This document shows, one piece after another, positions 10,417 through 20,612 of a DNA stretch of 64,000 bases. Each line of letters begins with the position of its first letter. The first letter of the stretch is position 1. The stretch spans positions 26,890,001 through 26,954,000 of the forward strand of contig CM062196.1 in assembly GCA_031216445.1 (NCBI GenBank), given 5' to 3'. The translations under genes and the position numbers were made by a program. The notes under the pieces are model-generated. The model did no database searches. It was not told where the DNA came from and saw only the letters and a list, made by a program, of their open reading frames with translations. The stretch comes from Lateolabrax maculatus (lineage: Eukaryota; Chordata; Actinopteri; Acropomatiformes; Lateolabracidae).

Positions 10417-11629
10417 TAATGGTAGAACTCCTTTAAGCAGCCTAGTTGGGATGGGGTCTAAGAGGCAGGTTGTTGGTTTAGACGAAAAAATCATTGAAGT
10501 TAGTTGGTGAAGGTCAACTGGAGAAAAACAGTCTAAATATAAATCTGGTTCTACAGCTGTTTCTAAGGTTTCTGTACTTGAAGATACATCTGAACTGGCT
10601 GAGGGCACAAGATGATGCATTTTCTCTCTAATAGTTAGAATTGTATCATCGAAGAAGCTCACAAAGTTATTATTACTGAGAGCTCTGGGAATACATGGCT
10701 CAACAGAGCTCTGACTCTGTCAGCCTGGCTACAGTGCTGAAAAGTTGTTCTTATGTTCCTCTATTAGTGAGGAGTAATAGGCTCCTCTGGCATTACGGAG
10801 GGCCTTCGTGTATATTCTAAGACTATCTTGCCAAACTAAATGAGATTCCTCCAGTTTGGTAGAAAGCCATTTCCTTTCTAATTTTCGTGATGTTTATTTT
10901 AATTTGTGGGTTAAAGAGTTATACCATGGAGCTAACCTTTTTTGTTTTATTATCTTCTTTTTCATAGGGGCAATAGAATCAAGAGTCGTTTGTAGCAACC
11001 CTGCAGCACTATCAACCAGATGATCAATTTGGGAGGGACTAAAGTTAGCATAGGAGTCCTCCGTTATATTGAGACATGGCATTGAATTAAATGCAGATGG
11101 AATCACTTCTTTAAGTTTAGCTACAGCACTATCAGACAGGCATCTATTGAAGGAATGTTTGCCTAATGGCCTGTAGTCCAGTAATATGAATTCAAAAGTT
11201 ATTAAATAATGGTCTGATAAAACAGGATTTTGTGGGAAGATTATTCATTTTCAATTTCGATTCCATATGACGGAACAAGATCGAGAGTGTGGTTAAAACA
11301 GTGAGTGGGTTTGGATACACTCTGACAGAAGCCAATCGAATCTAATAGCGAGATAAACGTAGAGCTAAGGCTATCGTTATCAACATCCACATGAATATTA
11401 AAATCACCTACAATAATGACTTTATCTGTTTTAAAGACTAAACTTGTAAAAACATTTGAGAATTCAGCTAAAAATTCAGAATACAGACCGGCACACTATG
11501 ACAAATAGAATTGGCTGTAATGTTTTCCAGCTAGGGTGTGAAAGACTAAGAACAAGGCTTTCGAATGAGTTAAAACTGAGTTAAGGTTTAGGGTGGATTA
11601 ATAAGATAGAGTCAAAGATGGTTGCAACT

Positions 11630-12005
11630 TATTGTGGAAAAATACGAGTCCAGATTAGAGGTTTGCTGTAGTGTGAGTTTATTCAATCGTGCTGGCACAC
11701 TGGTGCCCTAGCGGATCTGAGTCGGTGCGTGGACCCAGAGCCAAGACAGAGATATGGTTTTATACAGTAAGATCAAAGCAGTGATGTAAGAACAACAGGA
11801 AACAAAAGGTAGGAAGGGTACATTTGCTATCAGACTTGCAGGGGACACCTAGTTGACAAGATCAAAGGGTTAATTAACAGAGGGGAAGGAACTCCAGACT
11901 TAGCATAAGGGAAGGGGGTCCAGACTTAATCAATTTAGCAAGTCAGCAGGGGGGCCCCAATGTGTATTCTCTATAATTCTGAAGGGAGCTCAATGTTCTT
12001 CTTAA
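11630..12005 (-). repeat. Retroviral 3' LTR
   Basis: On the minus strand this about 375-bp LTR has a TATAAAA box near 11757 and an AATAAA signal near 11683, with its outer end close to TTTTTCCACA. Three bases (TAT) lie between the AACT duplication and the expected TG/CA terminus, so the edge is slightly irregular. A T-rich run separates it from the env-like region. Confidence 0.75.
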
Positions 12006-12009
12006 ATCC

Positions 12010-12185
12010 AATTTTTTTTTTGTTACAGGAGAAAGCCCAGTGTGGATTGGGGGAGGCACAGTGTTCATAGGTGGAATTAAAGTGTAATATGTGTCAAGTG
12101 TCACAGGAAGTAAAAACCATCAGTGGGAGTCCTTCTCTTGTACTGTGTGTTATGAATCTACAAACATAACAGTTCTTAGGGTTTG
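12010..12185 (-). pseudogene. Possible retroviral env (surface subunit) remnant
   Basis: One minus-strand frame is cysteine-rich with an N-glycosylation sequon: it reads NCYVCRFITHST, then a stop, then NSTYEHCASPNPHWAFSCN. The position between integrase and the 3' LTR fits env. No transmembrane subunit, furin site or fusion peptide is present. It is a short broken remnant with no coding capacity. Identification is by position and composition. Confidence 0.4.
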
Positions 12186-12589
12186 GGCTGTGAACAGCTA
12201 CCATGTTTGTTGAGGGCCGTGGTCCATGTGCATTAGGTGTCTTTTCTGTTGGTATTCTGAAAGGACCCATTTGTGGTACCTGTAGATTTCTCTGTTTGTC
12301 ATGTATAATCCACTAAGCCTTTTTGTTTGTCATTTGTTCTCTCTGCCGTTATTTTTCCCTGCTTTAATCAGCATTGGGTGTGCAGCGGCCTTTGTTTGGG
12401 ACTCTGATGTCTGCGTTGTTTCTCTCCTCCTTGGATGGTTGTGGGTGTCGTACGGCTTCTTTTGGCACCCTGGTGCCTGCGTTGTCTTTCAGGGGAGTAG
12501 GTCATTCCCAGGGATGCAGCCAACCTTCTATTGCTCTGCAGCTGGTGAGGAAGAGGACCCACAGGATGAAGAAAGATACTGTAGATTTA

Positions 12590-13555
12590 TGGTGCATGGT
12601 GGAGGCGGCGTCCTCTTACAGTGGGATGTGTGGACCCAAGTGGGACGACCCTCACACTTGACTGCTCTGTTGGTGGTGAGCAAGATGTGTTGCGGTTTGG
12701 ACCAGTGAGGTTTTGGGGTGTTTTCCCGTTGGAGCTCTCTGACACAGACCCAATCTCCTGATTGGATGTTGTAGCAGGGTTTGTCACTCTTGGCAGTTGA
12801 TTGGTCTGTGGAATACCAAATCTTAGCACAATGTCTTTCAGCAGGCGTTTGCTATGGAAACAGAGTCCACCTTCTCTCAAGCCCATACTTCGGGCCAGAC
12901 ATACATTTAGACAACTTATCAATACACACAACATCATACTTTGGCATATGAATAAAATTTATTCAAAAGCTTAAAAAAATCCCCCTGGGGAAGGATGTGT
13001 CGACATTATTGTCTGTACTGTTTTTCATTTTGTGCATAGGATGTAAATCCCGGAGCAAACCAGTCTTTCAACACTATCTGACACATCCCCCTTTTTCTCA
13101 CATGTGACAAGCCATGTGACATGCGTGCTAGTCACGGGTACAGAGATATGGGAGCCCACAACGCGGCCGTCATTGTGGACCCACAAATTGTTTACATATT
13201 TACATCCATGGGAAAGCCACAAACTATGTTCTTTCACATCAGCGGTCTCCTGTTAGAGAGCCACATCATTAGGAGAAGGAAGGTTGTTAGCAGGTATGCC
13301 AAGACAGAGATGTACATGGACAGGAATACCAATTTTGGCAGCTGCTTTGGCGGCAGGGTCAGCCAATGCATTGCTTCGTGAAACAGGATCTTTGGATTTG
13401 GTGTGGGCTTCACATTAAAAACGGCAAAAGATGAAAGTAGTTAACATGCATCTAACGGTTTACCAATCAGTTTCCCCTGTTTAACAGGTCTCCCTGAGGA
13501 TGTAATGAATCCTCGGTTTGCCCACAGTATACCAAAGGCATACAGACATCAACAA
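12590..13555 (-). pseudogene. Retroviral pol remnant (RNase H end and integrase)
   Basis: Minus-strand frames show the RNase H C-terminus (SRSNALADPAAKAAAKIGIP at about 13300-13390), then an integrase N-terminal region with a WVHNDGRVV segment and spaced histidines (about 13100-13210). A core fragment RLLKDIVLRFGIP follows at about 12830, then the integrase C-terminal GDWVCVRELQ block with VKCEGRPTWVHTSHCK (about 12600-12760). The part between the core and GDWV is deleted, and several frame changes are present. The RNase H portion directly adjoins the 5' LTR stub at 13556, so the deletion spans everything from the 5' LTR through RT. Confidence 0.75.
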
Positions 13556-13796
13556 GTCAGCAGGGGGGGCCTAATGTGTATTCTCTATCAGTCTGAATGG
13601 GGCTCAATGTTTATTCTTCTTCAAACTCCACCTCCTCGGCCGGTACCTCGAGGAATGTGAGTGATAATACGACAGGCAGACACAGTCTCTATGGGGTTTT
13701 TTATGGGGGTTTGGGGTTTGGGTGGGTAACCACTCTAATGGAAGCGCAGAGAAGCATGTAGGACTGCAGCTCTGCTTCCTGGTCTCAACTCTGGAT

Positions 13797-14576
13797 TGTC
13801 ACAGTGTGGGACCACTAATAAACTTGATCAAATTTCTGTATATGAGAGCTGCACCATCCAAAGTGGGATGAATGCCGTCTCTCCTCATCAGACCAGGTCT
13901 CCCCAAGAATGTTGGCCAATGATCTGAGGCCCACATCGTTTGCTGGACACCACCTCGAAAACCAGCAGTTGAATGACAACATGCAACTGTACATGTCATC
14001 GCTCAGATTTGGCAGGCGTCCAGAGAAAACTATAGAGTCCAACGTTGTCTTTGCATAGTTACACACCGATTCCACATTAATTTTGGTGACTTTATTTACG
14101 TTTATCTTTAGCCAGCAATTTGAAATACGATTCAACATCGCCCGCTCTGGCCCCGGGGATACACCTAACTATGACCTGGTGTTGCTAATTTCACGTTTTC
14201 TCAGGATTGAGCTGCCAATTATTAGGTGTTGTTTCTCAGCGGGTGAGTCGCTGAGGGGGGAGAATCTGTTCGAAACGTGAAGGAGTTGGTGGTGAACCGT
14301 GGGTCTCTGCTTGGGGCTATGCCTCCTTCGGACAGTCACCCAGTCTACACCAGCTTGGTCCGCACCGACTATAGGGGGCTGGCTAGCTACAGCTAAAGTC
14401 TGGATATCCATGGTGCAGAGCCGGGCTTCCAGTTTACTAAGCCTCTCCTCCAATGCTACAAATAAACTACATTAAATACATAAACCTTTATCGCTAAAGG
14501 AGGCAGAGGAGTAACTAAATATCTTACACACCGAGCAGGACAGAGCAGGAGAGGCAGAGGGAGAGAGAGAAGCCAT
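13797..14576 (-). pseudogene. L2 ORF1 with SGNH/GDSL esterase-like domain
   Basis: This is the first ORF of the old L2 element. The probable start is at 14574-14576 (MASLSPSASPALSCSVCKIF), giving a cysteine-containing N-terminus, a short coiled-coil-like ALEERLSKLEARL and then linker. HLIIGSSILR corresponds to esterase block I (usually GDS; here GSS), and RPGLMRRDGIHPTLDGAAL to block V with its DxxH pair. The middle G-x-N-D block is not recognisable. An in-frame TAA after SFSDKGLCI and at least two frameshifts make it a pseudogene. Esterase-type ORF1 proteins are known in the CR1/L2 group, where they are thought to aid retrotransposition through lipid or membrane association. Confidence 0.65.
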
Positions 14577-14830
14577 CGCTAGCTGAGCAGCAAAAAGAGG
14601 CTACGGAAACTAACAGAACTGAACAGCGAATAAAAAGCTGTGAGATTAACGAAAAGTCGCTAAAAGAGGGAGAAAGCTGTGAGTGTTTTAAGACTACTAT
14701 TTAAATGTACAGTGGGTAGTTAGCCACCGCAATGAAGAATATAACAAGGTTAACTCTTTCGAGTGAGAGCAGCAAAAAACAAGCAGTTCACTGAAATGCC
14801 GGCAACCGGAAATGATACGTCAGTACGTAA
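14577..14830 (-). other. 5' UTR of the old L2 element
   Basis: Sequence upstream of the ORF1 start on the minus strand, with no frame of its own. The 5' limit is placed near TGATACGTCAGTACG by inspection; no duplication was found to confirm it. Confidence 0.4.
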
Positions 14831-15080
14831 GAAGTGGATGGGATCTCTATTTCCAGTGAAATAGAGTGCCTCTCCTCAGAGTGTTGCACCGATGGAGACA
14901 CCCACCCTGGCAAGACACCCTGTTGACAGTAATATGCACGACTAACGTTAGTATCACTTGATGTAGCACTGCTCATTTAGGAGTTTTCAACTGTGAGATT
15001 ATGTTAGCTTGTGAAAAAGGAGTCTTATCTGTACTAACTAGCTACAGCTAGAAGTTAGCTAGTAGCCTATGCTCTTCCCC

Positions 15081-15182
15081 CATGGAGAGATGGCTATCAC
15101 AGTTTTATGTCAAAGTCAAAATTCCCTTTTGAAAAGTGCTGTCTGACGGCAAAGTAAAGACCCTAATAGCCATCTCTCCATG
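15081..15182. repeat. Short inverted-repeat element, 17-bp perfect arms
   Basis: CATGGAGAGATGGCTAT at 15081-15097 is the exact inverted complement of 15166-15182; 68 bases lie between them. The total of 102 bp is the size of a minimal foldback element. There is no coding sequence. Confidence 0.85.
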
Positions 15183-15241
15183 ATGTGGTGTTTCTTCGGG
15201 ATTCCTTTGTAGGTTTTTTCGCTGGCTGTAAACTAAATATG

Positions 15242-15370
15242 TAGCCTGGCACCGGCAGACTAATTGTCAGTTTAATACTTACCACTATAATCAGCCGTGG
15301 AATGTTATGCATCGGCAGCAGCCGTCTTGGTTATTTACAAAGATGCCTCAACAGCGCTCCTCTCTGTCAG
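15242..15370 (+). mobile_element. Fragment of the TAGCCTGG MITE family
   Basis: It starts TAGCCTGGCACCGGCAGACTAAT like the element at 4972, then shares the 'AGCCGTCTTGGTTATTTACAAA' to 'CTCTGTCAGTCAT' block also present at 41185-41240. The other end and the duplication are missing. Confidence 0.65.
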
Positions 15371-15612
15371 TCATTATCAGGATAACAAACTATTGTGTGC
15401 ACACCAAAAGCAAACAAAATCCATGCCCCGGCTTTAACGGCCAGCAAAAGCTTAGATAAAGGCAAGTCTCAAAACACACACTTAACTGAACAAAAACAAT
15501 ATTTCTTTAACGCATCCTCAATTTCAAAAGATAATGAACTGGCATGGCAGAGTTTCTGGATTTGGTGGATCTCCCTCTTCTTTGGTGGTGATATTTGCAA
15601 CTGCCCTGGGGA

Positions 15613-15716
15613 ATCAAAGACTGCAACCATGTTGATCATTTTCGAACTGGAGAAGGGGCCTACATAGTGAGGAGCCAATTTCCTGGACTCCACCCTTAAA
15701 GGTAGGCCCTGTGTAC
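15613..15716 (-). pseudogene. Ty3/gypsy pol fragment (integrase C-terminal region)
   Basis: The minus strand encodes LPLRVESRKLAPHYVGPF followed by KMINMVAV. This matches the integrase C-terminal region of the gypsy element at 51180-55377 (IPLRVESKKLAPKFIGPF). Only about 35 codons remain and no other gypsy sequence adjoins, so it is an isolated scrap. Confidence 0.65.
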
Positions 15717-15884
15717 CCAAAAAGTAGTTCCCTCAAGGTAGCAAAAGCAGGCAGGTAGGGAGGATGAGGCAAAGGAATCCAATAGTGGATCAGGCAAGAG
15801 AACAAAATGCAGACGGGGTCTGAGTTGGAAGCACAATACATAATCTGGAAGGGAATTAATGCAAGTGGACCAGTGCTGTTGTGC

Positions 15885-16905
15885 TGATAATAATAAATAT
15901 AATTTAAAAAAAATGTAGCACCTTTCCAAAAGAAGGTTAACAAAGTGCTTCACTGGGTAAAAACAGGAGTAATTAAATATTGGCCATAAAACAATTAGGG
16001 CAGTGATGCCATCACTAAAACAATACATACAGTAAGCAATAGCACGTAAAACACAGTAATACACAGTATAAAACATAAAAAACATGGTGTAGGAAAGTAA
16101 AATAGAGGATCAAAGGAAGGCTAGCCTAAAAAGGTGTGTTTTGAGAAGAGATTTAAATGAATATATATACAAATCTGTCTGCCCTGCTGTTCCAAAGTCT
16201 GGGTGCCCTGATGGAAATTGCTCTGTCACCTTTGTTTTTGCATTTGGAATTTTAAATTAACAGGAGAGCAGCATTCAAGGACCTCAGGGCCCGTGACAAT
16301 GTCGCGGGAGTGAAAAGATTAGAAATATAGGTTTGACCCAAACGGATCCGGGCTTTAAAAGTTATTAGTAACATTTTTAAATAAACTCAAAAACTAACAG
16401 GCAAGGATGCAAGAATCGGTGTGATGTGCTCTCATTTTTTTAGTATAGTATTTTTTTAGTAGAGTTAGCGGCTCTATTTTGAATAAATTGTAGAGAGGAG
16501 AGAGACTTTTGGCTGCAGATGGAGAAAAGGGAGTCGCAGTAATCTAGTCGTGATTAATTAAAAGCATGAATGATTTTCACAGAAATGGCTTGATTTTAGA
16601 GATTTTCCTAGGTTGAATAAAGCATGACTGTGTGACAAATTTGATATGGCCATTTAATGTTGGATTACTATCAAAAAGAACACAGAGGTTTCTACACTGT
16701 TGAGTTATGTGCAGGGAGAATGAACCTAGTAGGTTTGGGATTTGAGTGTTGGAGGACTTCATGCCAAACATAAGTATCTCAGTCTTTTTGGAGTTCAGTT
16801 GAAGGAAATTTTGAGCAATCCAATTATTAATGTCCTCAAGGCAGTTTATAAGTGATAAACTGTCGTTTAAGTTATTTGAGTCACAGCTGAGATATACCCC
16901 CCGAC
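15885..16905 (-). mobile_element. CR1/L2-like LINE, 3' half
   Basis: The minus strand encodes the segment after the RT catalytic box (LCVLFDSNPTLNGHIKFVTQ at about 16640-16690). It continues to the typical ORF end (GDRAISIRAPRLWNS at about 16190-16235; SSQNTPF at about 16130). A 3' UTR follows, ending in a GTGAAGCACTTTGT block and a TTATTATTA-type tail at about 15888-15895. Tail and sequence differ from the CTTGA-tailed L2 family, so this is a second LINE family. It is 5' truncated near 16905 and has many stops. Confidence 0.7.
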
Positions 16906-16929
16906 CATTTCAATTAACTAATTAAAATT

Positions 16930-19900
16930 CAAACAGAAGAGGAGTTACTCGTAAAAACTTGATAAAAATTAAAACTACTAGTGTAGTGGTACAACCAAAT
17001 AAGAGAATTAAATGTGGACTCTTAAACATTAGATATCTGTCGTCTAAAGCTGTGTTAGTCAATGATTTAATATCTGACTATCATATGGATAAATTTTGTC
17101 TAACTAAACTTGGCTGTGTCAGGAAGAATATGTTAGCCTAAATGAGTCCACTCCTCCTAGTCATATTAATACTCACATTCCTCGAGGCACTGGCCGAGGA
17201 GGTGGAGTTGCAGCCATCTTCGACTCTAGCTTATTAATCAACTCTAAACCTAAACTTAGTTTTAACTCATTTGAAAGTCTTGTTCTCAGTCTTTCACACC
17301 CAATGTGGAAAACTCTACAGCCAATTCTATTTGTCATAGTCCTGGTCCGTATTCTGAATTTTAGAGTTTTTAACAAGTTTAGTCCTCCAAACAGATAAAG
17401 TCATTATTGTAGGTGATTTTAATATTCACGTGGACGTCGGTAATGGTAAATGGACTGCATTTTTATAGCGCTTTTCTAGTCTACTGACCACTCAAAGCGC
17501 TTTTACAGTACATGCCTTCGTTCACCTAATTACTGGACGACCGTTCTACTTCCTGAGCCGAGCCGCACCTATAATTGATAATGATAGCCTAAGTTCTGCG
17601 TTTATCTCACTATTAGATTCAATTGGTTTCTGTCAGAGTGTAAACAAACTCACTCACTGTTTTAACCACACCCTCGATCTTGTTCTGTCATATAGAATCG
17701 AAATTGAACATTTAATAGTCTTCCCACAAAATCCTGTCTCATCAGACCATTATTTAATAACTTTTGAATTTATATTACTGGACTACAGGCCATTAGGCAA
17801 ACATTCCTTCAGTAGATGCCTGTCTGATAGTGCTGTAGCTAAATTTAAAGAAGTGATTCCATCTGCATTTAATTCAATGCCATGTCTCAATATAACAGAG
17901 GACTCCTATGCTAACTTTGGTCCCTTCCAAATTGATCATCTGGTTGATAGTGCTGCAGGCTCGCTGCAAATGACTCTCAATTCTATTGCCCCTATGAAAA
18001 AGAAGATAATAAAACAAAAGAGGTTAGCTCCATGGCATAACTCCTTAACCCGCAAATTAAAAGAAACATCGCGAAAGTTAGAAAGGAAATTGCGTTCCAC
18101 CAAACTGGAGGAATCTCATTTAGTTTGGCAAGATAGTCTTAGAATATATAGGACGGCTCTCCGTAATTCCAGAGGAGCCTATTACTCCTTACTAATAGAG
18201 GAATATAAGAACAACCCCAGGTTTCTTTTCAGCACTGTAGCCAGGCTGATACAGAGTCAGAGCTCTGTTGAGCCATGTATTCCCAGAGCTCTCAGTAGTA
18301 ATAACTTCATGAGCTTCTTCGATGATAAAATTCTAGCTGTTAGAAAAAAAAATCATCATATTGTCCTCTCAGCCATTTCAGATATATCTTCAAGTAGAGG
18401 AACCTCAGAAGCAGCTGTACAACCAGATTAATATTTAAACAGTTTTTCTCCAATTGACCTTCACCAACTAACTTCAATGATTTTTTCATCTAAACCAACA
18501 ACCTGCCTTTTAGACCCCATCACAACTAGGCTACTTAAAGAAGTTTTACCCTTAGTTAGCACTTCTTTACTAGACATGATCAATTTGTCTTTATTAACAG
18601 GCTATGTACCACAGTTCTTCAATGTAGCTGTAATTAAACCCCTCTTCTTAAAAAGCCTATGCTTGATCCAGGGGTTTTAGCCAATTGTAGACCTATATCT
18701 AACTTTCTCTCCAAAATCCTTGACAAAGCGGTCATTAATCAGTTATGTGACTTTCTAAACAGCAATAGTTTATTTGAGGATTTTCAGTCAGGATTTAGGG
18801 AGCATCATAGCACAGAGACAGCACTGGTGAAAGTGACAAATGACCTTTTGATTGCGTCAGACAAAGGATTTGTCTCTGTACTTGTTCTGTTAGATCTTAG
18901 TGCCGCTTTCGATACCATTGACCATTGTATCCTATTACAGAGACTGGAGCATTTGATTGGTGTTAAAGGACCCGCACTAAGCTGGTTTCAGTCCTATTTA
19001 TCAGAAAGATTTCACTTTGTCCATGTAAATGATGAATCCTCTGTGTTAGTCATGGAGTTCCACAAGGTTCGGTGCTTTGACCACTTTTATTTGCCTTGTA
19101 TATGCTTCCTTTAGGCAATATTATTAGGAAACACTCCATAAACTTTCACTGCTATGCAGATGATACTCAATTATACTTATCGATAAAGCCAGATTAAACC
19201 AGTAAGTTAGCCAAGCTTCAGGCATGTATTCAGGACATAAAAGACTGGATGACCTGCAATTTTCTGCTGTTAAACTCAGACAAAACTGAAGTTATTGTTC
19301 TGGGTTCTAAACACCTGCGAGACGCACTATCTATAGATATAGTTCCTCTAGATGGCATTGCCCTTGCCTCTAGCAGCGCTGTAAGGAATCTAGGAGTAAC
19401 CTTTGATCAAGACATGTCCTTTAATGCCCATATAAAACAGACTTCAAGGACTGCCTTCTTCCACTTACTTAACATAAAATCAGGCATATCCTGTCTCAAA
19501 AAGATGCAGAAAAACTAGTTCATGCATTTGTTACTTCTAGGTTGGATTATTGTAATTCTTTATTATCGGGCTGCCCCTATAAGTCTCTAAAGACTCTCCA
19601 GCTGATCCAGAATGCGGCTGCACGTGTCCTGACAGGAACTACCAAGAGAACATATTTCTCCAATATTAGCTTCTCTGCACTGGCTCCCTGTAAAATCGAA
19701 AATAGAATTTAAAATCCTCCTGCTCACTTACAAAGCTCTTATTGGTCAGGCACCATCATATTTTAAAGAGCTGATAGTACTGTATTACCCCACTAGAGCA
19801 CTACGCTCACAGAATGCAGGGTTACTTGTGGTACCTAAAGTATCTAAAAGTAGAATGGGAGCCAGAGCCTTTAGTTATCAAGCTCCTCTTCTGTGGAACC

Positions 19901-19989
19901 AGCTCCCAATTTGGGTTCGGGAGGCAGACACCCTCTCTTCGTTTAAGAGTATGCTAAAAACGTTCCTTTTTGATAAAGCTTATAGTTAG
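16930..19989 (+). pseudogene. L2 ORF2: endonuclease and reverse transcriptase
   Basis: ORF2 of an L2 LINE, the AP-endonuclease and RT that copy the element into the genome. Endonuclease start: KRIKCGLLNIRYLSSKAVL at about 17000; later DNFNIH-like and SDHYLITFEF parts to about 17790. A linker of about 190 open codons (17853-18428) follows. RT: DLLIASDKGFVSVLVLLDLSAAFDTIDH at about 18845-18925, and catalytic YADD intact at 19153-19164 within CYADDTQLYLS. C-terminal part: LNSDKTEVIVLGSK (19267) to the SYQAPLLWNQLPIWVREADT end at about 19875. At least five frame breaks and stops, plus the nested insertion, prevent expression. Confidence 0.85.
17441..17570 (+). mobile_element. Short interspersed repeat nested in L2 endonuclease
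   Basis: The TGGTAAATGGACTGCATTTTTATAGCGCTTTTCTAGTC type start, with CTCAAAGCGCTTT and a trailing GCTCTA-like CTGAGCCGAGCC end, matches a dispersed repeat common in fish. A second copy lies at 63588-63665. Comparison with the minus-strand L2 (about 11380) shows the L2 reading continues across it. Similar TAATG-containing sequence at both edges suggests an imperfect target duplication. Confidence 0.65.
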
Positions 19990-20612
19990 GGCTGGCTCAG
20001 GTGAGCCCTGAACCATCCCTTAGTTATGCTGTTATAGGTTTAGACTGCCGGGGGATTTCCCATGATGCACTGAGCTTCTCTCTCCTCCTCTCCCTCTCTA
20101 TCCGTACACATTCCTTTCCCACTAATACATGTTACTAACTCCACTTCTTCTTGTGCTTTCTGTGCTTTTTCACCTTCTCACTTTATGCAGGTATTTCCGC
20201 CTCTGGAACTGTAGAGTCTGGATCTGTGATTGCCGGTCGTCTACTGCCCCCATGTTCCTGCTCCACACTCACTGCTGCAGTTGTTATTATTATTAGTCTG
20301 ATGTTGTTGTCTGATGTTGTTATCTCTCCTCCTATTCTGTCTCCCCCTCTCTCCTCCCCTTTCAACCCAACTGGGTCGATGCAGATGGCCGCCCACCCAG
20401 AGCCTGGTTCTGCTCGAGGTTTCTACCTGTTAAAAGGGAGATTTTCCTCGCCACTGTTGCCAAGTGCTTGCTCATGGTGGGAACTGTTGGGTCTCTGTAA
20501 ATAATATTTTAAGAGTATGGTCTAGACCTACTCTATGTGAGGGCGTCTTGAGATAACTTTTGTTATGATTTGGCGCTATACAAATAAAATTAACTTGACT
20601 TGACTTGACTTG

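Larger units (their letters stand above)
11630..13623 (-). mobile_element. Internally deleted endogenous retrovirus
   Basis: The minus strand shows an LTR stub (13623-13556), RNase H and integrase coding sequence (13555-12590), a tail/env-like region (12590-12010) and a complete LTR (12005-11630). The LTR starts match: the 60-70 bases at 13623-13556 and 12005-11943 are close copies. The insertion duplicates AACT (11626-11629 and 13624-13627), and the host L2 is contiguous without it. The rest of the 5' LTR, the primer-binding site, gag, protease and the RT core are gone. Domain style (RNase H end, HHCC, DD-type core, GDWV C-terminus) is gamma/epsilon-retrovirus-like. It is defective. Confidence 0.8.
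9160..14830 (-). mobile_element. Old L2-type LINE carrying two nested insertions
   Basis: The minus strand carries an L2 element in three pieces. The 5' UTR, ORF1 and first endonuclease codons are at 14830-13624, endonuclease to RT start at 11629-10417, and RT centre at 9580-9160. The pieces join at sites that are contiguous in the plus-strand L2 copy at 16906-20612. The gaps hold a younger L2 (9581-10416, TAATG duplicated) and an endogenous retrovirus (11630-13623, AACT duplicated). The RT half and 3' UTR beyond the DLSAAFDTIDH region are missing, because the element stops at about 9160 beside the piggyBac remnant. Losing the 3' end while keeping the 5' end is unusual for a LINE and implies a later deletion. 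Part of the endonuclease start is also deleted near 13660-13690. The outer boundary at 14830 is approximate. Confidence 0.8.
16906..20612 (+). mobile_element. L2-type LINE, 5'-truncated long copy
   Basis: The longest uninterrupted L2 in the window. It starts at the endonuclease, contains the whole ORF2 region, and ends with the full 3' UTR and a TTAACTTGACTTGACTTGACTTG tail. It carries a nested short repeat at 17441-17570. It serves as the template for recognising the other L2 pieces. The left edge abuts the end of the CR1/L2-like LINE at about 16905. Confidence 0.85.

Noticed and set aside
10381..10420. CTTGACTTGACTTGA repeats as a short CRISPR-like or telomeric array
   Set aside because: They are the 5-bp tail repeats of L2 LINEs, at the 3' end of each copy.
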